Shown one piece after another: positions 5,449-6,417 of a stretch of 6,417 nucleotides of DNA. Positions within the stretch are counted from its first letter, which is position 1. Every line of letters starts with the position of its first letter. The translations under genes were made by a program, and so were the position numbers. The stretch covers positions 1-6,417 of the forward strand of contig JAUXFZ010000149.1 of NCBI GenBank assembly GCA_030622585.1, written 5' to 3'. The notes under the pieces are model-generated. The model was not told where the DNA came from. It worked only from the letters and a program-made list of their open reading frames with translations, and searched no databases. The stretch comes from Myxococcales bacterium (lineage in GTDB: Bacteria > Myxococcota_A > Polyangia > Polyangiales > Houyiibacteriaceae).

Positions 5449-6156
5449 TCAGGAAGCGCGCCGGTAGTCGGAATCGGCCTGCTGGAGGTAGGCGTGGGCG
5501 ACCGCATGGTCGGCGCACTCGTCGATCACTGCGCGTAGATGCTGCAGGCCCTGGTTGTGGTCTCCCGTCTCGATTTCGATAACACCCAGCAACGCTCGCG
5601 CGTCGTGGTGCTCCGGGTCCAGCTGTAAGATGAGGGTGAGTTCCTCGCGGGCGCCGTGGGCGTTGCCGCGCATCCGGAGCAGTTTGGCAAGCTCGAGACG
5701 GATGTCGTGGAACTTCGGACGGAGCCGGAGCGCGCGACCGAACTCGTGCATCGCGTCCTCGGGACGATCTAGGTCGAGGTATGAGCGAGCGAGCGAACGG
5801 TGAAGGTTCGCTACCTTGCCGCGCCGGTACGCGTCGTTCGACGAGTCGGAGTGGCGTTGAGCCTGCTGCAGCGTGCGAACGCCCGACGCGTACTCCCCAA
5901 GCTCGTTGCATGTCACTGTGAGATTGAGCGACGCCTCGAGATAGCCGGAGTTGACCTCGAGCGCCTGCTCGAAGCACCAGCGCGCTTCGGGGAGCCGACC
6001 ATTCAGGTGATAGATGACGCCGAGCCGATTGAACACGTCCGGATAGCGCAGTCCCTGCTGCACCAGCTTCTCGTAGTAGGGCTGAGCGAGCGCGTACTCG
6101 GCGCGGTCGTAGTGTGCGTTCGCCGCCTCCAGAATCTGTTCTGCCCAGGGAGCCAT
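5449..6156 (-). CDS. Tetratricopeptide-repeat protein
   Basis: 235 residues from the ATG at 6156. A TTG 24 codons upstream in the same frame is less likely because it lies inside the preceding gene and adds a Trp/Pro-rich piece without TPR character. The protein is nearly all helical repeats, about six TPR units at roughly 6-36, 40-73, 74-105, 114-147, 148-181 and 182-215. Clear consensus features are L-G-x-I-Y-x-x-x-G-x-x-x-E-A and F-x-x-A-L-x-x-x-x (45-67), and L-x-x-x-P-x-x-x-x-A spacing in the C-terminal units, for example L-D-P-E-H-H-D-A-R-A-L-L (179-190). There is no signal peptide or membrane segment, so it should be a cytoplasmic scaffold or adaptor. It begins 55 bases after the preceding TPR gene stops and ends 56 bases before the multi-receiver regulator, with which it may be cotranscribed and interact. 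The partner and precise role cannot be read from the sequence. Confidence 0.85.
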   Translation of the reverse strand: MAPWAEQILEAANAHYDRAEYALAQPYYEKLVQQGLRYPDVFNRLGVIYHLNGRLPEARWCFEQALEVNSGYLEASLNLTVTCNELGEYASGVRTLQQAQRHSDSSNDAYRRGKVANLHRSLARSYLDLDRPEDAMHEFGRALRLRPKFHDIRLELAKLLRMRGNAHGAREELTLILQLDPEHHDARALLGVIEIETGDHNQGLQHLRAVIDECADHAVAHAYLQQADSDYRRAS

Positions 6157-6211
6157 GGAGCCGAAGGTAGCGATCGGCCGGATCGGTGGCCAGAAATCCG
6201 CGCTCGGCGCG

Positions 6212-6417
6212 TCAGCCCATCTTGCCAAGGAGGGCCCGTGCCTTCTTGGCCTCGCCGCTCTCCGGGAAACGCTGGACGATCTCGTTGAAGGTCTGGCGAG
6301 CTGCCTCGACCTCGGAGTTCTTCAAGTAGACCTCTCCGAGCAGGAGTAATGCCTTGGACTCGACGCCGCTGCCGGGATAGGCCGCGAGCAGCCCCTTGAG
6401 CCGCGAAATCACCCCTC
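6212..6417 (-). CDS. C-terminal end of a TPR-containing protein, partial at the right edge
   Basis: The frame is open from the right edge to a TGA at 6214-6212, showing the last 68 or so residues; the start lies outside the window. A GTG at 6412 is an internal codon in all likelihood, because the coding frame runs through it to the edge. The visible part holds two TPR-type repeats: K-A-L-L-L-L-G-E-V-Y-L-K-N-S-E-V-E-A-A followed by F-N-E-I-V-Q-R-F-P-E-S-G-E-A-K-K-A. The R-F-P-x-S motif with Lys-rich helices resembles the C-terminal repeats of CpoB/YbgF- and BamD-like envelope TPR proteins, which would place it in the periplasm, but the signal peptide cannot be seen, so this remains a suggestion. 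It lies 55 bases upstream of the complete TPR gene on the same strand. Confidence 0.75.
   Translation of the reverse strand, partial: GVISRLKGLLAAYPGSGVESKALLLLGEVYLKNSEVEAARQTFNEIVQRFPESGEAKKARALLGKMG

Noticed and set aside
4277..5467. Long plus-strand open frame (396 codons)
   Set aside because: It is antisense to the regulator, whose domains are clearly recognisable; the product is Arg/Gly/His-rich without motifs, as expected for shadow frames in GC-rich DNA.
5393..5977. N-terminal extension of the regulator frame by 195 codons
   Set aside because: It overlaps the well-supported TPR gene in another frame, is Arg/Pro-rich with no domain character, and the receiver domain begins exactly at the GTG at 5392.
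6171..6190. Repeated GATCGG and CGATC/GATCG pairing in the gap between the two TPR genes, as an operator
   Set aside because: Very short, GC-rich and without recognisable promoter elements nearby; likely chance.

Overview
The window is compact, GC-rich bacterial DNA with almost no non-coding sequence. No 16S gene or taxonomic marker is present. The high GC content, the TPR-rich proteins, a multi-domain phosphorelay regulator with a degenerate GGDEF tail and a small GCG...Y..C..C-type putative lipoprotein all fit a deltaproteobacterial or Myxococcota-like organism. This is an inference from style, not a firm assignment.

Layout: one partial gene lies on the plus strand at the left edge (1-285). 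It is the C-terminal end of a protein with a Thr-Gly/Thr-Asp hexanucleotide repeat followed by a single TPR-like helical pair. Everything from 282 to the right edge lies on the minus strand and reads right to left: the 3' end of a TPR protein (6212-6417), a complete TPR protein (5449-6156), a 678-residue REC-HPt-pseudoREC-pseudoREC-pseudoGGDEF protein (3356-5392), a PhoH/YbeZ-family ATPase (2307-3356), a CysK-type cysteine synthase (1372-2280), a SMUG1-type uracil-DNA glycosylase (652-1365) and a small putative lipoprotein (282-602). Gaps between the minus-strand genes range from a 1-base overlap to 56 bases, so they could form one operon or two or three overlapping transcripts. No convincing promoter or terminator could be read. 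No stretch longer than 56 bases lacks a gene.

How the genes may work together: the TPR protein and the multi-receiver protein plausibly form a signalling or scaffold pair. PhoH (RNA-associated ATPase), CysK (cysteine biosynthesis) and SMUG1 (base-excision repair) have no obvious shared pathway and look like a housekeeping run. The most interesting item is the regulator. Its first receiver and HPt keep their phosphorylation residues, the two later receiver-like domains have Gly where the phospho-accepting Asp should be, and its GGDEF domain has lost the catalytic signature while keeping an RxxD at the spacing of a c-di-GMP inhibitory site. No CRISPR array, tRNA, rRNA, insertion sequence or phage gene was seen.
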